Source: an uncultured Acidobacteriota bacterium | GTDB taxonomy: Bacteria > Acidobacteriota > Blastocatellia > Pyrinomonadales > Pyrinomonadaceae | Direction: 5' to 3' | Assembly (NCBI GenBank): GCA_937871585.1 | Contig: CALMPJ010000131.1 | Coordinates: forward strand, 1 to 48,229 | DNA: 48,229 nt | Shown: positions 1-7,700 of the stretch, one piece after another | How the letters are laid out: every line of letters starts with the position of its first letter | Numbering within the stretch: the stretch's first letter is position 1 | Position numbers and translations under genes: made by a program | The notes under the pieces: model-generated | Seen by the model: the letters and a program-made list of their open reading frames with translations, nothing else | Told to the model about the DNA's origin: nothing | Databases searched by the model: none

Positions 1-1
1 C

Positions 2-109
2 AAGGCCCGCGACGGACGCAACCCTGCAACAGGCGCCGTGATCAAGATCCCAGCCAAGACGACGGTCAAGTTCACGATCGGCAAAGCGATGAAAGACGCT
101 GTCGGTTAA
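2..109 (+). CDS. HU-family DNA-binding protein, C-terminal fragment (5' end outside window)
   Basis: The last 35 residues of an HU/IHF-type histone-like protein are present; the gene begins before the window. The fragment reads [20 protein letters not shown] and ends GKAMKDAVG. This is the hallmark C-terminal part of HU: the DNA-binding arm (RxGRNPxTG) followed by the IPA strand and the closing helix (FxxGKxxKxAV). HU dimers bend and compact DNA without strict sequence specificity. The stop codon is followed after about 25 bases by a strong terminator, so this is the last gene of its transcript. HU versus IHF cannot be separated with certainty from the tail, but the RNPxTG arm fits HU. Confidence 0.9.
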   Translation, partial: KARDGRNPATGAVIKIPAKTTVKFTIGKAMKDAVG

Positions 110-133
110 ACACCACATCTTGTGGCGAGTTAT

Positions 134-176
134 AGTTCGGCTGGCATATGTTTGATATGCCAGCCGAACTCTTTTT
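134..176 (+). terminator. Rho-independent terminator after the HU gene
   Basis: A perfect 16-bp inverted repeat (134-149 and 155-170, arm AGTTCGGCTGGCATAT) with a 5-base loop is followed directly by CTTTTT. It lies 25 bases after the HU stop codon. The remaining 171-434 holds no gene I can support. Confidence 0.9.
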
Positions 177-434
177 CTGGCCGCGATAAAAAAATCTGCC
201 GTTACGCAAAAAAAAGTAGTGACAAACCGGGCGGTTCTTTGTTACCATTTTCTTACAAGTTGAACCGGACGTTTTACATCCACATTGGGCGCTATGCGCG
301 TCTAGTTTGTTCGACTACGTGTTTTTGAAATTCGAGGCTATTTGCGAGTTTCATTTAAGTTTGCCTCATTGGGCATGACTTCGCGGCGTTTCCGTAAGAT
401 GGTTCGCCGACATTGTTTAGAAGGAGAATAAGAA

Positions 435-683
435 GTGGCAGCAGCTAGACCAATGACCTTGCAGGATCGTGTCCTGCAGATCGATCACATTCAAGCACGC
501 CGTTTTTCGAAATTGACCGGCGACACACTCGATATCGCAGCAGAGGGCATCATCAGACACCTTCGTGCCTGTGTGCGTATGGACGTAAATCCTGACGCAT
601 CGGCAGTTCGCGAGATCATCGACGACGCCATTAACGGCCGCAGAGTCTTCGCTGAAACATCGAACGACCTGTTGGCAGCATAG
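435..683 (+). CDS. Small protein of unknown function, 82 aa
   Basis: I do not recognise this protein. It starts with GTG, supported by AAGGAG at 421-426 eight bases upstream, and a hairpin terminator follows its stop. The product is soluble-looking, without signal peptide or membrane segment. It has an Arg/Gln/Asp-rich N-terminal half (TLQDRVLQIDHIQARRFSKL) and a likely alpha-helical remainder with alternating charged and Ala residues. It stands alone between two terminators, so it is probably a monocistronic gene. Its size and charge would suit a small regulator or adaptor, but nothing in the sequence shows this. Confidence 0.65.
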   Translation: MAAARPMTLQDRVLQIDHIQARRFSKLTGDTLDIAAEGIIRHLRACVRMDVNPDASAVREIIDDAINGRRVFAETSNDLLAA

Positions 684-713
684 TTTTTATACATATTTTG
701 GTAGTAATTTTTT

Positions 714-740
714 GGCCGTCCTGTCTGGGCGGCCTTTTTT
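714..740 (+). terminator. Rho-independent terminator after the 82-aa gene
   Basis: The stem GGCCGTCC (714-721) pairs with GGGCGGCC (727-734), with one G-U pair, and is followed by six T residues (735-740). It lies about 30 bases after the stop codon at 683. Confidence 0.8.
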
Positions 741-745
741 ACGTA

Positions 746-767
746 GGACAGGCTGCCAAGCCTGTCC
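746..767. repeat. Short palindromic repeat, GACAGGCTGCC-type, copy 1
   Basis: GGACAGGCT and AGCCTGTCC form the two arms of a palindrome around GCCA. Close relatives occur at 821-844 and 41326-41347, always in non-coding DNA, so this is a dispersed intergenic palindrome family. No gene is present between 741 and 1273. Confidence 0.7.
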
Positions 768-816
768 GTCTCTCGACACCGCGACCGTAAGTTCAATCAA
801 AGTTCGCGAAACCAAA

Positions 817-1163
817 CCGTGCGACAGTCTAGGCAGCCTGTCGCACGGCGATAAGACACAATTTTCTTGACCCGATATTGCATATATGATACGCTCTTGC
901 ATAGTAGCCGCAGCGGCGGTTTGATCTTTGACAACTCACCGCAAAAGTGGAACGGCTTAACTGTTGCAGACACAGGCGTTACGCGATTCGGGAACAGATA
1001 CTGCCAAAAGCGTGTATATGTTTTTAAAGTGGAACACTTTTTTCTCGTAAGTTGCTGAAAACAAACAACATAGGCCGTTCCACTTTGTCAGTTTCGGGAA
1101 CAAAAGAGGAACAGATAACTTGTTTGACGACGTGCGGATTTACGCGAAAGTGAGGCAGATCAC
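817..1163 (-). repeat. Non-coding dispersed repeat, copy A (inverted relative to copy B at 40845-41347)
   Basis: The reverse complement of this segment matches about 40955-41347 almost base for base over long blocks, for example GTTTTCAGCAACTTACGAGA and ATACACGCTTTTGG. Both copies end in the same palindrome: here CCGTGCGACAG/CTGTCGCACGG, at 817-827 and 838-848. Inside are repeated words (TTATCTGTTCC, AAAGTGGAAC, TCGCGTAAA) and self-complementary segments. Short reading frames occur but none has a credible start, ribosome site or family, and both strands hold stops. I regard it as a non-coding mobile or structured element. The function is unknown. Confidence 0.8.
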
Positions 1164-1228
1164 TTCCACCGAGGCCCAATGCGTAAATATCAGTTGCCTT
1201 TCTCATGCGGCTACATTATTCTATTTCT

Positions 1229-1250
1229 GATGTTTCATATATGAAACATC
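1229..1250. promoter_or_regulatory. Perfect 22-bp palindrome before imuA, candidate operator
   Basis: GATGTTTCATA (1229-1239) is followed immediately by its exact reverse complement TATGAAACATC (1240-1250). It lies 24-45 bases before the imuA start codon, where a repressor would block transcription. imuA-imuB-dnaE2 cassettes are normally under LexA control. The site does not match the GAAC-N4-GTTC or GTTC-N7-GTTC LexA boxes, so it is either a lineage-specific SOS box or the site of another repressor. Confidence 0.55.
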
Positions 1251-1273
1251 GTGTTATTACACAAGTTTGAACG

Positions 1274-1936
1274 ATGGCACATCTAAGCCTGGTAAAACCG
1301 CTCGCACGGCTCCGTGACGAGCAACAGCAATTTGTTGACGAAGTCATATTGGACGCGGCCGGCGTGACGTTTGAGCGCGGTAGTTTGGCTGAGTTATCAG
1401 GAACTGCAAGCTGCGGGAAAACGAGCGTCACGCTTGCTCTGCTCGCTCAATTGACGGCCAACGGCGAGGTTTGTGCGGCAGTTGATTCGTGCGATTCGCT
1501 CGATCCTGTAACGGCAAAAAAGGCGGGCGTGGTGCTCGACAATCTGCTGTGGGTTCGCTGCGGCGGACGGCTCGAAGAGGCGTTTCTCGCGGCCGATCTA
1601 CTCGTTCAGGCAAAGGGCTTCGGTGCCGTGTGGCTCAATCTCAACGGGCTTTCCGAGAACAAACTACGTCAAGTTCCGCGAACATATTGGTACCGCTACC
1701 GCACACGCATCAAGGAAACGCCGACGATCTTTGTCGTAACTGCGGCAGCACCGATCGCTGGCTCAGCGTCGCAGCGTCCGCTTGGATTTACACGCGAAAA
1801 TGCCGTCTGGACCGGCAACGGTAGTTTCAAACTGCTGAGTGGCTTTCACCTAAAGATCCAGCCAAACCGCAACTACTACGATCCGCCGAGCCGAACGCGC
1901 GCCGAGGTCGAATACGCAGAGGCTTGCGATGTATAA
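1274..1936 (+). CDS. imuA: ImuA-type RecA-like ATPase of the DNA-damage mutasome
   Basis: The 220-aa protein resembles the RecA/SulA-related ImuA accessory factors. A Walker A loop, GTASCGKTS, sits at residues 43-51, preceded by a FERGSLAELSG strand-turn. The central part has the RecA-like alternating strands, including AVWLNLNGLSENK and TIFVVTAAAP. ImuA works with ImuB and DnaE2 in error-prone translesion synthesis after DNA damage, and imuB and dnaE2 follow on the same strand. Between imuA and imuB lies an AbiE toxin-antitoxin pair, starting 44 bases after this stop. No strong ribosome site precedes the ATG, and a perfect palindrome lies 24-45 bases upstream. Assignment rests on the ATPase motif and the operon, because ImuA proteins are poorly conserved. 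Confidence 0.8.
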   Translation: MAHLSLVKPLARLRDEQQQFVDEVILDAAGVTFERGSLAELSGTASCGKTSVTLALLAQLTANGEVCAAVDSCDSLDPVTAKKAGVVLDNLLWVRCGGRLEEAFLAADLLVQAKGFGAVWLNLNGLSENKLRQVPRTYWYRYRTRIKETPTIFVVTAAAPIAGSASQRPLGFTRENAVWTGNGSFKLLSGFHLKIQPNRNYYDPPSRTRAEVEYAEACDV

Positions 1937-1977
1937 ATAGCCGTATATTTATCCACAATTATATGGTATTTTATACA
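1930..1977. promoter_or_regulatory. Inverted repeat before abiEi, candidate autoregulatory site
   Basis: TGTATAAA (1930-1937) and its exact complement TTTATACA (1970-1977) face each other in an AT-rich spacer that runs up to the abiEi start codon. AbiEi antitoxins are known to bind inverted repeats before their own gene and repress it. Here the left arm overlaps the end of imuA. The match is by position and symmetry only. Confidence 0.45.
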
Positions 1978-1979
1978 CT

Positions 1980-2582
1980 ATGAGAAAAATGTCTCAAGAA
2001 ACCGCCATCGCCAATATCCTAAACAGTCAGGCCGTGCTAAGCACGTCCGAAATACTGTCAGCAGGCGTTTATCCGCGCACACTTTATAGGCTGCGTGACG
2101 AAGGCCGCCTGATCGAACTAAGCCGCGGCATTTTTCGCAGCGCAGAACTGCCGCCGCTTGAAAACAGCGACCTCATAACCATTGCCAAACGCGCCCCCAA
2201 AGCCATCATCTGCCTCATCTCAGCCCTTTCTTTTCACGAGATAACCGATGAGATACCGCATGAGATCTATGTAGCAGTCCCAACAGGAACGGACAGGCCA
2301 ACGATAGATTTCCCGCCAACAAGAACCTTTCATTTCTCACCTGAAAGCTATGAAGCGGGTCTCGAACGACATGTCCTAGATGGAATCGGAGTAAATATAT
2401 ATTCGATGGAGAAGACGATAGCAGATTGTTTCAAGTTCCGAAATCAGGTCGGTCTGGATGTCGCTATTCAGGGACTACGCCGAGGCCTGTCGAAAAGAGC
2501 TTCGAGAAAAAAGATTGTCGAGTTTGCCGGCATTTGTCGTGTCCAGAATGTAATCCGTCCCTACATGGAGGCCATGCAATGA
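1980..2582 (+). CDS. abiEi: AbiEi-family antitoxin / transcriptional repressor
   Basis: The 200-aa protein has the layout of type IV AbiE antitoxins. An N-terminal winged helix (about residues 5-60, with VLSTSEILSAGVYPRTLYRL and then RGIFR) is followed by the C-terminal AbiEi domain (FHEITDEIPHEIYVAVPTG, then YSMEKTIADCFKFRNQVGLD). The family represses its own operon and counteracts the AbiEii nucleotidyltransferase without a stable protein complex. Its stop overlaps the abiEii start by four bases (ATGA). ATG 1980 is used here; ATG 1989 is possible and would leave more room after the inverted repeat at 1930-1977. The sequence looks AT-richer than the neighbouring mutasome genes, consistent with acquisition. 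Confidence 0.87.
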   Translation: MRKMSQETAIANILNSQAVLSTSEILSAGVYPRTLYRLRDEGRLIELSRGIFRSAELPPLENSDLITIAKRAPKAIICLISALSFHEITDEIPHEIYVAVPTGTDRPTIDFPPTRTFHFSPESYEAGLERHVLDGIGVNIYSMEKTIADCFKFRNQVGLDVAIQGLRRGLSKRASRKKIVEFAGICRVQNVIRPYMEAMQ

Positions 2583-3415
2583 CAATAAAGAATCTGCCTG
2601 CATCGATTCATCAACGTCTGCTGAACATTGCTCGTGACGAAAACCGTCCGTTTAATGAATTGCTCAAGAATTTTGCTATCGAAAGGTTCTTGTTTCGTCT
2701 GAGCCAAACCAAATATCGAGAAATGTTCGTGCTCAAAGGTGCCCAGATGCTCAAAATATGGAGCGGAAATGAGGTTCGTCCGACAATGGATATTGACCTG
2801 TTAGGCAAGACTTTTAACGATGCCAAAGACCTCATCAAAATCATTGGTGAGTGCCTTTCTCTTGAAATAGACGATGGCGTTATTTTCGATTCTTCTAGTA
2901 TCGAAACAGACGTGATACGTAAAGAAACCGAATACCAAGGTACAAGTATTACGGCGAAAGGAAGCCTAGGGAAAATCCGTCTCTACCTACAGATCGATGT
3001 TGGATTTGGAGATGTGGTGGTGCCGTCACCCGTTGAGATCGAGCTACCTCAATTGCTTGATCTGGGAAGTCCGGTGTTGTTGGGTTACACGCCTGAAAGT
3101 GCGATAGCCGAAAAATATCACGCAATGGTCATGCTTGATTTGAACAATACTCGGCTAAAGGATTTCTATGACATTTGGCTACTTTCACGAACTGTCGGTT
3201 TAGACAAAGGGATTTTGGCCGAGGCAATTCGTGAAGTTTTTGTCCGGCGTTCTACGGACTTGCCATCCGAACCGCCAACAGCATTGACGCAAATCTTTGC
3301 AAATAGCGAAGTAAAGAAAGAACAATGGCGGATGTTTTTGCGAAAGAACAGATTAGACACTCAACTTTCTCTCGAAGAGGTCGTTCAGGAAGTTCGATCG
3401 TTGATATTTCCGTGA
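2579..3415 (+). CDS. abiEii: AbiEii-family nucleotidyltransferase toxin
   Basis: The 278-aa protein is a nucleotidyltransferase of the AbiEii/AbiGii toxin family. The nucleotide-binding segment is FVLKGAQMLKIW (residues 50-61). The catalytic acidic pair is in RPTMDIDLLG (Asp71 and Asp73). The C-terminal motif RLKDFYDIWLL follows a segment ESAIAEKYHAM. Relatives block growth by adding nucleotides, in some members to tRNA acceptor ends, and act in phage defence or genome stabilisation. The start is the ATG overlapping the abiEi stop; an upstream in-frame extension would run through abiEi and is unlikely. imuB begins four bases after this stop, so the pair sits inside the mutasome operon. Confidence 0.9.
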   Translation: MTIKNLPASIHQRLLNIARDENRPFNELLKNFAIERFLFRLSQTKYREMFVLKGAQMLKIWSGNEVRPTMDIDLLGKTFNDAKDLIKIIGECLSLEIDDGVIFDSSSIETDVIRKETEYQGTSITAKGSLGKIRLYLQIDVGFGDVVVPSPVEIELPQLLDLGSPVLLGYTPESAIAEKYHAMVMLDLNNTRLKDFYDIWLLSRTVGLDKGILAEAIREVFVRRSTDLPSEPPTALTQIFANSEVKKEQWRMFLRKNRLDTQLSLEEVVQEVRSLIFP

Positions 3416-3419
3416 TCAA

Positions 3420-4670
3420 GTGCACCGACTTTACGCATGCATTATTTCCACTACAGAGAGCGACAGTTTGGCGGCGGTCGCGGGTGGATTTGCGCATGCG
3501 ATCGAGGTCATTGACGGTGGAATCTTGTTTGACGTCAGCGGGCTTGAACGTCTAGTTGGAGATTCGGGCGAGGTTGCGGCGAAGATACTTGGCGAGCTTG
3601 AACGGCGAAATATCGACGGAAGTGTTGCCGTTGCTGAGACTGCGGACGCGGCTATTTTGCTGGCTCGCGAAGGTGTCGATAAAGGGCGTGCTATATACGA
3701 TGCAGGGCTGTTTTCGCAGTTGCCGCTTGCTTCGCTTGAGCTTGATAGAGACACACTTGGTGTGTTTCACGACCTCGGGATCACGAAGGTTGAGCACCTG
3801 CTGGCCGTACCGCGTGACGAGTTGATGGTACGCTATGGCCGCGAATTCGACGCCGTTATCAAACGAATCGAGCAGCGTGCCGGCCGCCTTATCGTGCCGA
3901 ATGTCGCCGAGAGCGAGGTGTCTTGGTCGTACGAACTCGATCAGCCTGTCGAAGATTTTGAGCAATTGATCTTTGTCATAAATCACGGATTAGGGGCTCT
4001 GTTCGCACAGCTTGCTAGGCTTGCCAAGAGCACCGATCATCTCGATATTTCGCTTCGTCTGGCAAATAAGCGGCAAAGTTTTCACGAGATCAAGACGTCG
4101 TTTCCGACGCTCGAACGCTCGTTTTGGCTCAAGCTGATCGATCTTCGCGTATCGCTCAACGCACCCGAAGCGGCGATCGTCGCGGTGAAAGTGACGGCAC
4201 ATTTCACGCGGCAGCGTGCCGATCAACGCGGGCTCTACGCCGTCTCGCGGCCCGAGCCAGAGAGCTTGCTGCTGACAGCAAACAAGCTGAAAAAGCTCGT
4301 CGGCGAGGGGAATATTGGGGTTCCTGTGATACTCGATCAACGCATTGCCGAGCCGTTCACGCTCGATGCCGCAAAGCTGCCGACGGGCGTCGAAAGCACG
4401 TTGAAGCAACGCTCGCCGGTGATCGCGTTCAACTATTTCCGCCCGCCGCATCGTGCCGATGTCGTTGTCAAAGACCGCCGCATCATCTCGATCCGAACTC
4501 GTGAGATCAGCGGTGAGGTCGTTGCGTCAAGCGGCGTCTGGCGTGCGAGTTCCCGTTGGTGGGAACGCCCGTGGTCGGTGCAGGAATGGGACGTCGAGGT
4601 CGCCGGCCACGGCGTCTATCGCCTCAGCAAACGCGGCGGCGATTGGTTCATTACCGGCGAGTATGACTGA
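3420..4670 (+). CDS. imuB: ImuB-like Y-family polymerase homologue, short N-terminus
   Basis: The 416-aa protein is an inactive-type Y-family polymerase of the ImuB group. In mutasomes, ImuB bridges ImuA, DnaE2 and the sliding clamp. It has a palm-like segment (AIEVIDGGILFDVSGLERLVG, about residues 27-47), a helix-hairpin-helix-like stretch (LGVFHDLGITKVEHLLAVP, about 116-134) and a little-finger-like C-terminal half. No catalytic DxD or SxDE motif is visible. The start is GTG, four bases after abiEii, and an in-frame stop at 3402-3404 prevents extension. Typical ImuB proteins carry about 80 more N-terminal residues (first palm strand and fingers). Here LYACI is followed almost directly by the second palm strand, so the fingers appear to be missing. 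Confidence 0.83.
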   Translation: MHRLYACIISTTESDSLAAVAGGFAHAIEVIDGGILFDVSGLERLVGDSGEVAAKILGELERRNIDGSVAVAETADAAILLAREGVDKGRAIYDAGLFSQLPLASLELDRDTLGVFHDLGITKVEHLLAVPRDELMVRYGREFDAVIKRIEQRAGRLIVPNVAESEVSWSYELDQPVEDFEQLIFVINHGLGALFAQLARLAKSTDHLDISLRLANKRQSFHEIKTSFPTLERSFWLKLIDLRVSLNAPEAAIVAVKVTAHFTRQRADQRGLYAVSRPEPESLLLTANKLKKLVGEGNIGVPVILDQRIAEPFTLDAAKLPTGVESTLKQRSPVIAFNYFRPPHRADVVVKDRRIISIRTREISGEVVASSGVWRASSRWWERPWSVQEWDVEVAGHGVYRLSKRGGDWFITGEYD

Positions 4671-4681
4671 AGGTGGCAGTC

Positions 4682-4747
4682 AGTAGCCGGTAGTCGGCAG
4701 TAGGTTCTTTCCGACGATTTACTACTTACTACTGGCTACCGACTACT
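4682..4747. repeat. Imperfect intergenic inverted repeat between imuB and dnaE2
   Basis: The left arm AGTAGCCGGTAGTCGGCAG (from 4682) and the right arm CTACTGGCTACCGACTACT (4729-4747) pair with a short gap. The words GTAG and CGG recur within each arm. It fills most of the 90-base spacer and lacks a T-run. Confidence 0.6.
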
Positions 4748-4760
4748 AGCTACTTTTATT

Positions 4761-7700
4761 ATGTTTATTGAGCTACACACACGTTCCGCGTTCAGTTTTC
4801 TCGCTTCGGGCTCGCAGCCTGAGCGGCTGGCGGAGCGTGCTTCCGAGCTTGGCATTGAAACCGTCGCACTGCTTGATCGCGACACGGTCGCCGGCGCCGT
4901 GCGGTTCCATTTCGAAGCAAAGGAACGCGGCGTTCGCCCGATCATAGGAGCCGAGATCACGATAGACGACGGCAGTTTGCTGCCGCTCTTGCCGATGAAC
5001 CTAGCCGGTTACCAGAACCTCTCGAAACTCATCACGACCGTAAAACTCCGCCACAAAAAGGGCGAGCATTTCGCTACTCGACGAGACATCGAGGAACATT
5101 CCGCAAACCTGATCTGCCTCACAGGCGGCAGCGACGGTTTTATGCACGCGGCTGTAAAACGCGGCACGGGACTCGCCGATCTGGCGTGGCTCAATTATGT
5201 TTTTGAGCGGCGTTTGTACGTCGAATTGCAGCGGCATCACCTGCGGCATGAGGAATTTATCAACCAGCAACTCGTCGGCTACGCACACAAACTGCGGCTT
5301 CCAATGTTCGCTTCGAACGGCGTCTATTACGCTGACGAACACGACCGCGAACTGTTCGATGTGTTCACTTGCATCAAGAATCACACGACGATCTACGACG
5401 CCGGACGGTTGCTGAGCGAAAACAGCGAACGGCATCTCAAGACCGAACAGCAGATGCGGCGGCTGTTCGCAGACATGCCCGAAGTCGTTGATATCACACA
5501 AGATATCGCCGCACGTATTAGTTTTTCGATGGACGAACTCGCCTACACGTTCCCCGACTATCCTGTGCCGCCGGGCGAGACGATGGACACAGTTCTGCGG
5601 AAAATGGCGACGGAACGTTCGGTCGAACGCTATCGTCACACGCCGTGGCCGCTGCGTTCGCAGGTGCAAGGGCGGCTCGAAAAGGAGTTTCGCGTGATCG
5701 AGCAGAAAAAGCTCGCGGGCTACTTTCTGATCGTCAACGACATCTCCGATTACTGCCGTGAGAATAAAATTCTGTCCCAAGGCCGAGGCTCGGCGGCGAA
5801 CTCCGTCGTCTGCTACGCTCTCGGCATCACGGCGGTCGAGCCGATCGCGAACAAGCTGCTGTTCGAACGTTTCCTGTCGGCAGGCTACGAACGCTACCCA
5901 GACATCGATCTCGATCTGCCGTCGGGCGACGACCGCGAGAGTGTGATCCAGCACGTCTATAAAAAATACGGCGAACGAAGCGCCGGCATGACGGCGAACG
6001 TGATCTGCTATCGAGGCAAATCGGCAGTTCGCGAGGTCGGCAAGACGTTCGGCTTTGGCCCCGAGGTTCTCACACGCCTGTCGAAGCTGAATTCGTACTA
6101 CGAGACATTCAAAGGTGCCGAGCTCGAAGCTCGTCTGAAAGAGAACGGTTTCGACCCGACGACCGACATTCGGCTGCGTAAATTCGGCGAGATGTATCAC
6201 CGAATACTCACGTTTCCGCGGCATCTCGGCCAGCATTCGGGCGGCATGGTCGTGTCATTAGATCGCCTCGACGGCGTCACGCCGCTCGAACCCGCATCGA
6301 TGCCCGGACGCAACATCATTCAGTGGGACAAGGACGATTGCGAGGCTCTGAAGATAGTAAAGGTCGATCTCTTAGGTCTCGGAATGATGGCCGTGCTGCG
6401 TGATTCGATCGAGCTGATACGCACACATCACGGTGAGGAAATGGGCCTTTACCAGATCCCGCACGACGACCCAAAGGTTTACGAAACGCTGCGCGTCGCC
6501 GACACCGTCGGAATGTTTCAGGTCGAGAGCCGTGCTCAGATCGCGTTCCTGCCAAAATCGCGGCCGGAGAATTTTTATGACATTGTCGTTCAAGTCGCGA
6601 TCATTCGCCCGGGCCCGATCGTCGGCAACATGCTAAGTTCGTACATCAAACGGCGGCAAGGTTTGGAAGAGGTCGATTATATGCATCCGCTGCTCGAACC
6701 GACGCTAAAACGCACGATGGGCGTGCCGCTGTTTCAGGAACAACTGCTCAAGATCGCGATGGACGTAGCCGATTTTTCAGGTAGCGAGGCCGAAGAACTA
6801 CGACGTGCGATGGGATTCAAACGCCCCGACCGCAAGCTCGAACGCATCAGCCGAAACCTGCGTAACGGTATGTCCAAGAACGGAATTCCCGAGGACATTC
6901 AAGAAAAGATCGTCAATTATGTAAAGGCGTTCGCGAACTACGGCTTTCCTGAATCACACGCCTACAGCTTTGCTCTACTCGCGTATGCATCCGCTTATTT
7001 CATCGTGCATTATCGTGCGTGCTTCATGGTCGCGATGTTCAATAATTATCCGCTCGGTTTCTATTCGGCGGCCACGCTAGTCAAAGACGCCCAACGCCAC
7101 GGTCTGCATTTTATTGCGCTGGACATTAATCGCTCGAACTATGATTTCACTGTCGAAGATGTCGACGGTGAGTGGCAAGTACGTGTTGGATTGCGGTTCG
7201 TTCGCGGTCTTCGCGAAGAGATCGGCAGGAAAATTGTAGAAGAGCGAGATCGACCATCACGGCTCTGCCGTCTCGCCGAGCGGAGAAGCTCTGCTTCTCC
7301 GGAAGATGCCCCACACTCTCTTGCGGCTATGCCGCCGATTTCGGTGCCGAGAGCGGGCGGCATAGCAGCAGACCCTTTTGAGCATGTCACGGAAAGGCAT
7401 AGCTTTTCCGCAAATAGAGCGGCAGAGCCGCATATCAAGTCGATTCCATACACTAGCATCGCCGACCTGATCGACCGCGTGCCTGAGATCAACAAACGCG
7501 AGATACGCGCCTTGAGCCTTGCCGGTGCGCTGAATTTCGACAACACCGTCCACCGCCGCGAAGCCCTGTGGGAATCGGAACTCGCGATACAGCCCGAAGG
7601 AAGTCTGTTCGACGGAGTGCGGACACTCTTGTCCGCAACGGGCAACGCGGACAAGAGTGTCCGCACTCCGTTTAAGCGCATGGAAGGCCTACAACTCGTC

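Noticed and set aside
1024..1206. Matching short frames in copy A (1024-1206, minus) and copy B (40954-41157, plus) as a conserved small gene
   Set aside because: Both end VFSNLREKSVPL because the DNA is repeated. Upstream parts diverge and no ribosome site exists, so a non-coding repeat is the simpler reading.
1229..1250. Classical LexA box
   Set aside because: Neither GAAC-N4-GTTC nor GTTC-N7-GTTC is present; only a general operator is claimed.
2426..2578. Upstream extension of abiEii
   Set aside because: It lies entirely inside abiEi in another frame. The ATGA overlap start gives the normal family N-terminus.
5001..6236. A 411-codon open frame on the minus strand opposite dnaE2
   Set aside because: It mirrors dnaE2 codon structure, has no family resemblance or ribosome site, and dnaE2 is certain.
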